Positions 23,301 to 31,531 of a DNA stretch of 50,196 nucleotides are shown piece by piece. A program made the position numbers and the translations under genes. Numbering within the stretch: the stretch's first letter is position 1; each line of letters starts with the position of its first letter. The stretch is from Phytoactinopolyspora halophila (GTDB lineage Bacteria > Actinomycetota > Actinomycetes > Jiangellales > Jiangellaceae): the NCBI RefSeq assembly GCF_003287285.1, contig NZ_QMIG01000030.1:1-50196 (forward strand). The letters are read 5' to 3'. The notes below the pieces were generated by a model. The model saw only the letters and a list, made by a program, of their open reading frames with translations. It was not told the DNA's origin and ran no database searches.

Positions 23301-25840
23301 TGCTCGCGACCGTCGCCGACTTCTCCGAGGTGGACCACGCGCTGGCGAGCATTGCGCAAGCGGCCGCCGGGGAACCGGAGTCGGCCGCCCTCGTCGCCGA
23401 TGTCTACCTGACCTGGGCCGACCAGCCTGCCGACGCCGACGCCATGGCTGCCGAGCTGCATGCAGCGCTCACCGCTGCCGCGTTGCCGGCCAACCTGCAC
23501 CGGATCACCACGACGGTAGCCGGCACCAGCGGCGCCGTGCTGCATCACCACTTCACGTTCGTGCCGTCACCGGCGGGACTGACCGAGGATCGGCTGATCC
23601 GCGGCCTGCACCCGATGATCGCGCGGCAGTTGCAGCTGCACCGGCTGCGGCATTTCGACCTGACCCGGCTGCCCTCCGCCGACGAGGACGTCTACCTGGT
23701 GCGCTGCGTCGCGCCAGCCAACCCGTCCGACGAGCGGCTGATCGCGATGGCTCAGGTTCGCGACCTGACACCGCTGCGTGACGCCGATGGCCATATCCAC
23801 GCGCTGCCCGCGGTGGAGGGTGCGCTCGGTGCGTGTTTCGACGCTATCCGCAAGGTACAGGCACAGCGCCCGGCGAAGAAGCGGTTGGACATCAACCGGA
23901 TCGTCCTCTATGTGTGGCCTCCCAGCGAGCTCACGCCCGACGACCTGCGAGCCGTCGCCGAGCGCGTCGTGCCGACCACGGCCGGCGCCGGTGTCGAGGA
24001 GGTGCTCTTTCTCGGCCGCCAGCGCGACACGTCGACCGGCCAGCTGCACTCGATCGCCGTGCGCATCTCCTACGACGTCGCGACCGGCGTCCGGCTGGAG
24101 GTCATCGAACCGCCGTCCGAGCCGATCCAACCCCTCGACGACTACGGCCAGAAAGTGCTGCGGGCGCGGCGCCGTGGCACCGTCTACCCGTACGAACTGA
24201 CCGACGTGCTCGCGGGACCGGGCGGCTCGTTCACCGAGTACGACCTCGACGATTCCGGTGCGCTGGTCCCCGTCGAACGGGAGAAGGGGCTCAACACGGC
24301 CGGGATCGTGGTCGGGATCGCGACCACGCCGACCGAACGGTACCCCGAGGGAGTGACCCGGCTCGCGCTGCTCGGTGACCCGACGAAGGCGCTGGGCGCG
24401 CTGTCCGAACCGGAATGTGCCCGGGTGATCGCCGCGCTCGACCTCGCGGAGCGGATGCAGGTACCGGTGGAGTGGTACACGTTGTCGGCGGGCGCGCGCA
24501 TCGCGATGGACTCGGGCACCGAGAACATGGACTGGATCGCCGCCGTGCTGCGCCGCATCGTGCACTTCACCCAGCACGGTGGCGAGATCAACGTCGTGGT
24601 GGCCGGGATCAACGTCGGTGCCCAGCCGTACTGGAACGCCGAGGCCACGATGCTCATGCACACCAAGGGCATCCTCGTGATGACGCCGGACTCGGCGATG
24701 GTGCTGACCGGCAAGCAGTCGCTGGACTTCTCCGGCGGCGTGTCGGCCGAGGACAACTTCGGCATCGGCGGCTACGACCGGGTGATGGGGCCCAACGGCC
24801 AGGCCCAGTACTGGGCGCCGGACCTGCGCGCCGCGCACGGCGTACTGATGTCGCACTACGATCACAGCTACGTACTGCCGGGCGAGAACGAGCCGCGTCA
24901 GGCCGGCACCACCGACCCGGTCGACCGGGACGTCTCCAGCTACCCGCACGCCGTCGTGGACAGCGAGTTCACCACGGTCGGGGAGATCTTCTCCGAGGAG
25001 CTCAATCCGGACCGCAAGAAGCCTTTCGATATCCGCACGGTGATGCGCGCGCTGACCGATCAGGACCACCCGATCCTGGAACGCTGGGCGGGCATGGCCG
25101 ACGCCGAGACCGCCGTGGTCCAGGACGTGCATCTGGGCGGGCGCCCGGTGTGCTTGCTGGGCATCGAGTCGCGGTCGGTGCCCCGGCGCGGGTTCCCGCC
25201 CACGGACGGCCCGGACACCTACACCGCTGGAACGCTGTTCCCGCGCTCGTCGAAGAAGGCCGCCCGTGCCATCAACGCGGCGAGCGGCAACCGGCCACTG
25301 GTGGTGCTGGCCAACCTGTCCGGGTTCGACGGCTCGCCGGAGTCGATGCGCAAGCTGCAACTGGAGTACGGCGCCGAGATCGGCCGGGCCGTCGTCAACT
25401 TCGACGGTCCCATCGTGTTCTGCGTCATCTCCCGCTACCACGGTGGCGCCTTCGTGGTGTTCTCCAAGACACTCAACCCGAACATGACAGTGCTCGCGGT
25501 CGACGGCTCGTACGCCTCGGTCCTGGGTGGTGCGCCGGCCGCAGCCGTGGTGTTCGCCGGAGACGTCAACGCGCGCACCGCGAGCGACCCGCGAGTCGTG
25601 GAGCTCGAGAACCGCATCGCCGAGGCTTCCGGAGCCGAGCGCGCCTCCCTGGTCACCCGGCTGGCGGACGTTCGGGCGTCGGTGCGGGCGGAGAAGCTGG
25701 GTGAGGTCGCCACCGAGTTCGACCAGGTGCACTCCATCGAACGGGCACAGCGAGTCGGTTCGGTGGATGCGATCGTCCGGCCCGAGGAACTGCGTCCGCA
25801 GATCATCGCGGCCGTGGAACGCGGACTGACCCGGACGTGA
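20351..25840 (+). CDS. Single-chain acyl-CoA carboxylase (biotin carboxylase, BCCP and carboxyltransferase fused)
   Basis: About 1829 residues. Residues 1-450 are a biotin carboxylase (VAIVNRGEAAMRLI; ATP-grasp loop KATAGGGGRGIRVV near 167; EVNTRLQVEHPITE near 295). A biotinyl domain follows with ESMKMET, biotin Lys at about 621. A central region of about 600 residues resembles the spacer of eukaryotic acetyl-CoA carboxylases. The two crotonase-fold carboxyltransferase halves fill the C terminus (WYTLSAGARIAMDSGTEN; YHGGAFVVFSKTLNPNM). The enzyme carboxylates an acyl-CoA, most likely acetyl-, propionyl- or a longer acyl-CoA; the choice cannot be read from the sequence. Most actinobacteria split these parts into AccA and AccD chains. 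GTG 20351 is 9 nt after GAGGG; TTG 20348 is the alternative. It stands alone, without accD or accE nearby. Confidence 0.9.
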   Translation: MFRRVAIVNRGEAAMRLIHAVGELNAEGGPYIETVALYTDADATATFVREADLTYYLGPASAHPYIDLAVLENALIGSGADAAWVGWGFVAEDPAFAELCEKLGVTFIGPDPEAMRKLGDKIGAKLIAEEVGVPVAPWSRGPLEDVDTALHVAEQIGYPLMLKATAGGGGRGIRVVHGPEELTEAYERTSQEAERAFGSGLVFLERLVTGARHVEVQVIADGQGTAWALGVRDCSIQRRNQKIIEESSSPVLAPEQADELKAAAERLALAVGYRGAGTVEFLYHPKDELFAFLEVNTRLQVEHPITEATTGMDLVKAQLHVAAGGTLTGPQPAELGHAIEARLNAEDADRDFAPAPGHIALLELPAGPGVRVDTGVSEGDEIPAEFDSMIAKIIAYGRTRDEALSRLRRAMRETAVVIEGGTTNKSFVLDLLGEPEVLDGSADTAWIDRARAAGRLVSQQHSGVALATAAIEVYRDEKQAELQRLLSTAHGGRPQVQHESGSPIDLKLRGAGYRLTVAETGPGRYRVGFITGDDVRTVDAVLERFDEHTGQIQLDGHRFRLVIGTHGPIHLVEVNGVTHRISRDEGGVVRSPAPALVVATPIELGDEVEAGAPVLVLESMKMETVLRAPFRAVLRERLVSVGSQVGTGAPLVRLEPLGDADAAASSEAGSADLDLPAEPYGLSADLQVQRGLADLRSMLLGFDVDPRDDDRTLAGYLAARAELPERPLEAEVGLLEVFADLSELTRNKPEGEGTKAETRVRSPREHFHTYLQSLDPERAGLSETFQARLTRALSHYGVESLDRTPALEEAVFRIFLAQQRASTDAAVITSLLQQWLTEAPPTGNLRQVVGQALERLIVATQVRFPVIGDLARSLVFRWFAQPLLRRNRAEVYARVRSHLRYLDQHPDAADRDERIADMVASPEPLVRLLGQRITRPGADSGPLLEVLSRRYYRDHGLSGVHCEPLQDRPLVTGSYELDGEQQRLLATVADFSEVDHALASIAQAAAGEPESAALVADVYLTWADQPADADAMAAELHAALTAAALPANLHRITTTVAGTSGAVLHHHFTFVPSPAGLTEDRLIRGLHPMIARQLQLHRLRHFDLTRLPSADEDVYLVRCVAPANPSDERLIAMAQVRDLTPLRDADGHIHALPAVEGALGACFDAIRKVQAQRPAKKRLDINRIVLYVWPPSELTPDDLRAVAERVVPTTAGAGVEEVLFLGRQRDTSTGQLHSIAVRISYDVATGVRLEVIEPPSEPIQPLDDYGQKVLRARRRGTVYPYELTDVLAGPGGSFTEYDLDDSGALVPVEREKGLNTAGIVVGIATTPTERYPEGVTRLALLGDPTKALGALSEPECARVIAALDLAERMQVPVEWYTLSAGARIAMDSGTENMDWIAAVLRRIVHFTQHGGEINVVVAGINVGAQPYWNAEATMLMHTKGILVMTPDSAMVLTGKQSLDFSGGVSAEDNFGIGGYDRVMGPNGQAQYWAPDLRAAHGVLMSHYDHSYVLPGENEPRQAGTTDPVDRDVSSYPHAVVDSEFTTVGEIFSEELNPDRKKPFDIRTVMRALTDQDHPILERWAGMADAETAVVQDVHLGGRPVCLLGIESRSVPRRGFPPTDGPDTYTAGTLFPRSSKKAARAINAASGNRPLVVLANLSGFDGSPESMRKLQLEYGAEIGRAVVNFDGPIVFCVISRYHGGAFVVFSKTLNPNMTVLAVDGSYASVLGGAPAAAVVFAGDVNARTASDPRVVELENRIAEASGAERASLVTRLADVRASVRAEKLGEVATEFDQVHSIERAQRVGSVDAIVRPEELRPQIIAAVERGLTRT

Positions 25841-25965
25841 GGGCATCGTTCCTTCCCAGCACTATGTAAACCGCCGGCCAGCCGATCGTCGCCGATGCCG
25901 CGCCGGGTGGCCAACCCGTCAGGAATCGAGAAGCGGAGATTCTGGGCCCCTACTAGCATGGCTTC

Positions 25966-26574
25966 ATGGCAACCATCGAGTTCGTCACGATCGAGGTGGC
26001 CGACACCGCCGCTGCCGACCGCTTCTACTCTGCCGCCTTCGATGTCGGCGCTCGGGTACGGCTGCGCACCTCGGAGGCGCCGACCACGGCCTTTCGCGGG
26101 TTCACCCTGTCGCTCGTCGTCTCCCAACCGGCCACCGTCAGGAGTTTCATCGACAGCGCCCTCGACGCCGGCGCCACGTCGTTGAAACCGGCCAAGAAGT
26201 CGCTCTGGGGCTTCGGCGGCGTCGTCCAGGCCCCGGACGGTACGATCTGGACGGTCGCGTCGTCGACGAAGAAAGACGCCGGTCCGGCCACCCGGCAGAT
26301 CGACGAGATCGTGCTCCAGCTAGGCGTCGCGGACATGGCCGCGAGCAAGCGGTTCTACGTCGACAACGGCTTCACCGTGGCGAAGAGCTACGGCCGCAGG
26401 TATGCCGAGCTCGACACGGGTCCCGTCAAGATGGCGCTCTATCCGAGACGCACCCTCGCGAAGGTCGCCGGCGTCTCGGCCGACGGCACCGGATCGCACC
26501 GGCTAGCGATCGGCAGCGACGCCGGGCCCTTCACCGACCCGGACGGATTCGTGTGGGAGGCCGCATCGGCCTGA
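25966..26574 (+). CDS. Two-module VOC (glyoxalase-fold) protein
   Basis: A 202-residue protein with two VOC modules: the first from IEFVTIEVADTAAADRFY to VVQAPDGTIWTVA, the second from IDEIVLQLGVADMAASKRFY to DPDGFVWEAA. This layout is common in actinobacterial glyoxalase-superfamily proteins of unknown substrate. No strong ribosome binding site precedes ATG 25966. It is followed at once by a hairpin at 26581-26600. The 125-bp gap from the carboxylase gene shows no other gene. Confidence 0.83.
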   Translation: MATIEFVTIEVADTAAADRFYSAAFDVGARVRLRTSEAPTTAFRGFTLSLVVSQPATVRSFIDSALDAGATSLKPAKKSLWGFGGVVQAPDGTIWTVASSTKKDAGPATRQIDEIVLQLGVADMAASKRFYVDNGFTVAKSYGRRYAELDTGPVKMALYPRRTLAKVAGVSADGTGSHRLAIGSDAGPFTDPDGFVWEAASA

Positions 26575-26580
26575 GCCGGT

Positions 26581-26600
26581 GCGGCACGCTCGCGTGCCGC
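26581..26600. terminator. Hairpin after the VOC gene
   Basis: GCGGCACG-CTCG-CGTGCCGC is a perfect 8-bp stem with a 4-nt loop, 6 bp after the VOC stop codon. It has no T-run, as is common in high-GC actinobacteria. It lies between convergent genes and could serve both strands. Confidence 0.6.
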
Positions 26601-26701
26601 CAGCCCAGCTCCGTGATCCGTCCGGTAATCCATTGCGATTCGAACCGAGCGTCCGATCGCTCCCCCGCCGGCATCCACCAGGTCATGGGGCGACACATCC
26701 G

Positions 26702-27856
26702 TCAGTCACCATGCCTGCTCCCCTCGACTGTGTGGAACGATGTACTCGCCCGCGCGATCGCGTCCCAGTCCAGTCCCAGGCCCAACCCGGGCTCGGCCGG
26801 TGGGGCGATCGTGCCGGCGGATATGTCGACGGTCGTTGTCCGGAACCGGTCGGCGGCGTCGAACCTGCCATCGGCCGGGAAGATCTCGACGTATTCGGCG
26901 CCGGCCGCGGAGTGCGCGAGGTGTTGATGGATCTCCGGGTAGATGTGACACCCGACCGGGTAACTGCGGTCGTGAGCCTGCCGGATCACGGCCGCGGCAC
27001 CGGTCAGGCCCCCGATGGTGGTGGCATCGACCCGCACAATGTCCGTGCGGCCGAGGGTGGCCAGGTCGCGCAGCACACAAGGATCGGTGGCCTCGTCGCC
27101 GAAAGCGATCGTCGTGTCGAAGGCCTCGTGGGCGAGGTCGCCGTCCCGTAGCATCTGACCCGGGTACGGATCCTCGATCCACTCGACATTCAAACCGTCG
27201 AGTGAACGGGACACCGCGCGCCCCGCGTCCACCGACCTGAGAGTCCAGATCATGTCCACGACGACGGACAGATCTGCGTCACGTGCCTCGGGCGCGACAT
27301 CGTCGATCATCCGACGCATCGCGTCAGGGTCATCCAGGTAGGCGAACTTCACCGTGCGTATCCCCGCCTCAAGCGTCGACTCGACGCTGCGTCGGATATG
27401 AGCTGTCTCCCCAGTCGCAGGGAGGTAGCCGTCCACGCTCATCAACGTTGGCGATGAGCCGTCGCCTGGCCCGATGAGCTCGCTGACCGGCCTTCCCACG
27501 TGCGATCCGCAGGCGTCCCACATGGCAATGTCCAGCAAGCTCAAGCCACGCCGCACACAACTGTCATCGCTCAGGATTCCGAGCTTGCCGCTCACCCGGT
27601 GGTACGTGTCCGCCGGAGCACCAATGTCTTCGTCGAGGTACTGGGGCGCGACGATGCGCTCGATTGCCGACGCGACCGGCAGCAGCCTGGTGATCCCGTA
27701 AGAGCAGCCATGGGTCCCGGAATCGGTGATGATCCGAACGAACGTGTAGTCCCGGTCAGTGACCGTGCGGCCGCCCATGGTGACTGGCTCGATCAGCGCG
27801 AATCGAGCTTCGGCCACGTCGATCCGCTCGATCGCAGGGAAATCCGAGCTCGTCAT
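26702..27856 (-). CDS. Enolase-superfamily enzyme (mandelate racemase/muconate lactonizing group)
   Basis: A 384-residue protein. The N-terminal capping domain (VTMGGRTVTDRDYTFVRIIT) is followed by the barrel: RTVKFAYLDD carries the Lys region, VVDMIWTLRS, WIEDPYPG and AFGDEATD the three metal ligands, and GCHIYPEIHQHLAHS the His base. Members are racemases, cycloisomerases or acid-sugar dehydratases; this one could not be assigned to a subgroup. It overlaps the preceding E1 gene as ATGA. A dehydratase making a 2-oxoacid for the neighbouring decarboxylating E1 would make sense; this is inference. It is the last gene of the IclR-linked operon. Confidence 0.83.
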   Translation of the reverse strand: MTSSDFPAIERIDVAEARFALIEPVTMGGRTVTDRDYTFVRIITDSGTHGCSYGITRLLPVASAIERIVAPQYLDEDIGAPADTYHRVSGKLGILSDDSCVRRGLSLLDIAMWDACGSHVGRPVSELIGPGDGSSPTLMSVDGYLPATGETAHIRRSVESTLEAGIRTVKFAYLDDPDAMRRMIDDVAPEARDADLSVVVDMIWTLRSVDAGRAVSRSLDGLNVEWIEDPYPGQMLRDGDLAHEAFDTTIAFGDEATDPCVLRDLATLGRTDIVRVDATTIGGLTGAAAVIRQAHDRSYPVGCHIYPEIHQHLAHSAAGAEYVEIFPADGRFDAADRFRTTTVDISAGTIAPPAEPGLGLGLDWDAIARASTSFHTVEGSRHGD

Positions 27857-29844
27857 TTCTTTGTCACCACCCGCGCCTGCTCGACGATGCGCTCGACGCT
27901 CGGCATCAGTGCGTGCTGCAGGTTCGGGGCCGCCGGTATACGCACATCGGGCGCGCCGAGGCGGGTCACCGACGCTCGTCCCATCTCGGGATGCCGCTCG
28001 CGTATCCGCGCCGCGACTTCGGCGCCGAAGCCAGCCGTCACGTTCGCTTCGTGAACGATCAATACCGTGCCCCCCGACGACGTGACGGCCTCGTCGATCG
28101 CGTCGTCGTCGAGCGGCGAGAGCCACCGCAGATCGAGGACCGACGCCTCGACCCCATCGCCGGAAAGCACCTCGGCCGCTTCCAGGCACTGTCCGAGCGT
28201 GGCCCCCCAGGTAAGGATCGCCAGGTCCGTGCCGGTGCGATGCCACCGCGCTCCGCCGATGGCCTCGTCTGGCTGGTCCGGCCAGACAGGTCCCTCGTCC
28301 TGGTACAGAACGCGCGACTCGATGAGGATGCAGGGGTCGGTATCCTGCGCCGCTGCCCGCAGCATGACGTACGCGTCGTGCTGGGTAGCCGGAAGGCCGA
28401 CGTTGATTCCGGGAACGTGCGTGAGCAGTGCCTCGACACTCTGCGAATGCTGAGCGCACGATCCTGGCGTGGCGCCTTGCTGCGTGCGTACCACCATCGG
28501 GGCATGTAGCTCACCCCTGCTCATGTAGCGGACGTTCGCCGCCTGGTTGACGAGCTGGTCGAGCGCGACGAGGAGGAAATCGGCCCACATGATCTCCACG
28601 ATCGGGCGCAGGCCCGCCAGGGAGGCGCCAACAGCGGATCCCAGGATGGCGCTCTCCGAGATCGGTGTGTCGAAGACGCGTTCCGGCCCGAATTCCTTCT
28701 GGAGCTTGCGGCTCACGCCGAAGATCCCGCCAGCCTGGCCGACGTCCTCGCCGTAGACCACGGTCTCCGGGCGATCCTGCAATTCGGAGCTCAACGCGAG
28801 GTTGACCGCACGCTGGTAGGTCAATTGCGTCGCTTCGCCACCCGGGCTTCGGTGACGCGTCACACCCCTCGGGCCCGCGACCACGTGCTCACGGGCGGTG
28901 TCGGGATCCGGAGCCGGCATCGCTTCCACCGCCGCCACCACATTGTCGATCTCTCGCTGTGCGTCAGCTTCCAGGCGATCCAGCGCCTCGTCTGAGGTTT
29001 CGCCGGTCTCTACGAGAGAACGCCGCAAACGTGCCAGCGGCTCGTCGTGTTCGGCCCGTTCCAGGTCGGCTTTCGGCCGGTAGTGTTGGATGTCGCGGTT
29101 GTAGTGCCCCGAGAGCCGGACCGTGCGGCATTCGAGGAACACGGGACCGGAACCGTTCACTGCGGCGGCGCGCGCCTCGCGTACGGCATCCTGCACTGCT
29201 GCCGCATCACATCCGTCGACCACCCGGGCGTCGATCCCGTAACCTGCGACGCGCTCCGTCAGCGGTGCACGGATCATGGAGTCGATCGGGGTCATCTCGG
29301 ACCAACCGTTATTCTCGCAGATGACGACCAACGGGAGTGAGCGCGCTGCGGCGAACACCAGGCCCTCGTGCGTGGCGCCCTGGTTCATGGCGCCATCACC
29401 GATCGACACCACGACCGCGCTGTCGCCTTCCCGCCCCGCTTGCATCGCCAACCCACACGCAACGGGGACACCGGCGCCGACGATCGAGTTCTCGCCGTAG
29501 AAACCGTATCGGGGTGCGGTCAGGTACGCCGATCCGCCGCGGCCACCGTTCACGCCATCCGCGCGATGACAGATCTCACCGAGCAGTCCATCGAGCGGCA
29601 CGCCGGATGCTATCGCCCACCCGTGACCACGGTAGGTCGCCACGACCGGATCCGCCGGAGCGAGGGCTGCGCGGGCACCGACCGGGATGGCTTCCTGCCC
29701 AAGACACAGATGCACCGAGCCTGCGATCTTTTGCTGTACGGACAGATCCAGGCATGTTCGCTCGAATGCCCGGATCACCGACATGCGACGGTACGCTTCG
29801 ACTCCAGTGAGCCGTTCAGAACTCATGGACTTCACTCCACTCAT
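27853..29844 (-). CDS. Fused alpha-beta E1 2-oxoacid (or acetoin) dehydrogenase
   Basis: A 663-residue thiamine-diphosphate enzyme in which E1-alpha (about 1-330; HLCLGQEAIPVGA, YRGHGWAIASG, thiamine motif GDGAMNQ...CENN at 149-179) and E1-beta (about 345-663; VVYGEDVGQAGGIFGV, DTPISESAILGSAVG) are one chain. Such fusions occur in dehydrogenases of branched-chain, acetoin or unknown 2-oxoacids. No lipoyl E2 or E3 gene is near, so a partner must be encoded elsewhere or the enzyme acts as a decarboxylase or carboligase. The start overlaps the permease stop as ATGA at 29844; ATG 29826 with GGAG upstream is an alternative. It is fourth after the importer genes. Confidence 0.86.
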   Translation of the reverse strand: MSGVKSMSSERLTGVEAYRRMSVIRAFERTCLDLSVQQKIAGSVHLCLGQEAIPVGARAALAPADPVVATYRGHGWAIASGVPLDGLLGEICHRADGVNGGRGGSAYLTAPRYGFYGENSIVGAGVPVACGLAMQAGREGDSAVVVSIGDGAMNQGATHEGLVFAAARSLPLVVICENNGWSEMTPIDSMIRAPLTERVAGYGIDARVVDGCDAAAVQDAVREARAAAVNGSGPVFLECRTVRLSGHYNRDIQHYRPKADLERAEHDEPLARLRRSLVETGETSDEALDRLEADAQREIDNVVAAVEAMPAPDPDTAREHVVAGPRGVTRHRSPGGEATQLTYQRAVNLALSSELQDRPETVVYGEDVGQAGGIFGVSRKLQKEFGPERVFDTPISESAILGSAVGASLAGLRPIVEIMWADFLLVALDQLVNQAANVRYMSRGELHAPMVVRTQQGATPGSCAQHSQSVEALLTHVPGINVGLPATQHDAYVMLRAAAQDTDPCILIESRVLYQDEGPVWPDQPDEAIGGARWHRTGTDLAILTWGATLGQCLEAAEVLSGDGVEASVLDLRWLSPLDDDAIDEAVTSSGGTVLIVHEANVTAGFGAEVAARIRERHPEMGRASVTRLGAPDVRIPAAPNLQHALMPSVERIVEQARVVTKK

Positions 29845-30674
29845 CGATCTGCCGTCGCCCGCGGAGCGGAACGACGGGCGGACAAAACTCTCGCCATGCC
29901 GCGTCCGAGCAGCAGACTCAGCAGCGCCAGCAAGAGCAACGTCGAGACAGCCGCTATCACCGGGCTGATCTCGGTCTGCAGGAAAGAGAAGATACGCACT
30001 GGCAGCGTCTCTCCGTGTACACCGGAGACGAAGACGGCGATCACGATCTCATCGAACGACATGATGAACGCGAACAGCGCCGACGCCGCGAGCGCAGGAC
30101 GTAGCGAGGGAATGGTGATCTGCCAGAACGTTCGGAGCTTGGAGGCCCCGAGCGTCCACGCCGCGCGTTCGAGTGTCTCGTCGAAATTCTGCACGGCGCC
30201 GGACATCACCAGCACCACGAACGGCAAGCCCAGCGTGGCGTGTGCCAGGGCCAGAGCCCACACGGAGCCGATCATTCGCAGGTCGGAGTAGACCGCATAC
30301 AGGCCGATCGACAGCACGATCAAGGGAACGGTCAACGGCAACATCAGGGCGCTGCGTATCAGCTGCTTGCCCCGGAAGCGCCCGCGCACCAGGCCGAGCG
30401 CGGCCAGCGTGCCGACCGGCGTCGCGATGGCGGCGGCGAGGAAGCCGACGATGAGACTGCGCCACAACGAAGCCGTCCAGCCACCGCTGTCCAGGAACTC
30501 TCGATACCAGCGCAGTGACCATTCCGGCGGTGGGAACTCGAGAAACCGGGTCGAATTGAACGAGACAGGGACGACGATCGTCACCGGCGCGATCAAGAAC
30601 AGCACCACGCCGATCGCCACGATCCACAGCAGGATCGAACTCCGCCTGCTCGACACACGCTTCGTTGCTCTCAT
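29841..30674 (-). CDS. ABC transporter permease (PotC type)
   Basis: A 277-residue inner-membrane protein with about six helices, beginning after RRSSILLWIVAIGVVLFLIAP. It has the conserved cytoplasmic loop LERAAWTLGASKLRTFWQIT with Ala and Gly at the EAA positions, which docks to the ATPase. The family is the second permease of polyamine/thiamine/iron-type importers. The ATG overlaps the stop of the first permease (ATGA) and its own stop overlaps the E1 gene, so the operon is tightly coupled. Confidence 0.9.
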   Translation of the reverse strand: MRATKRVSSRRSSILLWIVAIGVVLFLIAPVTIVVPVSFNSTRFLEFPPPEWSLRWYREFLDSGGWTASLWRSLIVGFLAAAIATPVGTLAALGLVRGRFRGKQLIRSALMLPLTVPLIVLSIGLYAVYSDLRMIGSVWALALAHATLGLPFVVLVMSGAVQNFDETLERAAWTLGASKLRTFWQITIPSLRPALAASALFAFIMSFDEIVIAVFVSGVHGETLPVRIFSFLQTEISPVIAAVSTLLLLALLSLLLGRGMARVLSARRSAPRATADR

Positions 30675-31531
30675 CGCCGCACCGCCCCGAACAGCTTGTC
30701 CAGTCCGACCAGCCGGTCCATGCTGACGAACAGCACGATGGAAACAGCGGAAAGCAGCACCGCCGACGACGTCGCCGATCCCCAGTTCAGGAAGAACGTC
30801 TGCCGCTCCATGTACACCGAGAGCGTCATCTCTCCTGGGCCGCCGAGCAACGACGGAACCACGAAGAATCCCGTCGCGAGGATGAAGACCAGCATCGAAC
30901 CGGCGAACACGGCTGGCAGGCTCTGCGGCAGGTAAACGCGACGGAACGCCTGCAACGGCGACGCTCCCAGCGTCTGCGCTGCCACCGTCAGGCCACGGTC
31001 TATGCCCACCATGCCGCCGTACAGCGCGAGGATCATATACGGGAGCAGGTAGTGGACCATTCCGATGATCACTGAGACCCGATTGAACAAGAGATCGAGC
31101 GGCTCGTCGACAAGTCCGAGACCCACGAGCGCGTCGTTGACGAGACCGTTGCGGCCCAGGATGACCATCCATGCGTACACGCGCACGATCAGGCTGATCC
31201 AGAACGTCGTGACCACGATCAACAGGAAGCGTCGGGCCACGTTCTCCCGGAAGCTGGTGATCAGGTAGACGAACGGGTATCCGAGCAGCAAGCACACCAC
31301 CGTGGACGCGACCGAGATCTCCACGGTGATGCGCAGCGTGGACCAGAAGACACCACTCTGGAACAGTTCCTGGTAGTTCGCCAACCCGTCGCCGAAGCTG
31401 ATCATCACGATTCGCACGACCGGCACGACGGTGATCGCCCCGACGAGGATGAGAGCGGGGAGCAGGAACCCGAGCCCGCGAGGTAGCCGGAACCGCCGCG
31501 CCGGCGGCGTCATCACTGCGCGAGTCGCCAT
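30671..31531 (-). CDS. ABC transporter permease (PotB type)
   Basis: A 286-residue membrane protein. The first helix is LGFLLPALILVGAITVVPVV, and the EAA-loop equivalent is TLGASPLQAFRRVYLPQSLP. It is the first of the permease pair. ATG 31531 overlaps the binding-protein gene by 19 bp and has GAGGAA about 11 nt upstream. ATG 31513, directly overlapping the stop as TGATG, is also possible and would shorten the protein by six residues. Confidence 0.88.
   Translation of the reverse strand: MATRAVMTPPARRFRLPRGLGFLLPALILVGAITVVPVVRIVMISFGDGLANYQELFQSGVFWSTLRITVEISVASTVVCLLLGYPFVYLITSFRENVARRFLLIVVTTFWISLIVRVYAWMVILGRNGLVNDALVGLGLVDEPLDLLFNRVSVIIGMVHYLLPYMILALYGGMVGIDRGLTVAAQTLGASPLQAFRRVYLPQSLPAVFAGSMLVFILATGFFVVPSLLGGPGEMTLSVYMERQTFFLNWGSATSSAVLLSAVSIVLFVSMDRLVGLDKLFGAVRR

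Noticed and set aside
23567-25846. 759-codon minus-strand frame opposite the carboxylase gene
   Set aside because: Antisense shadow in a high-GC gene; no recognisable domain.
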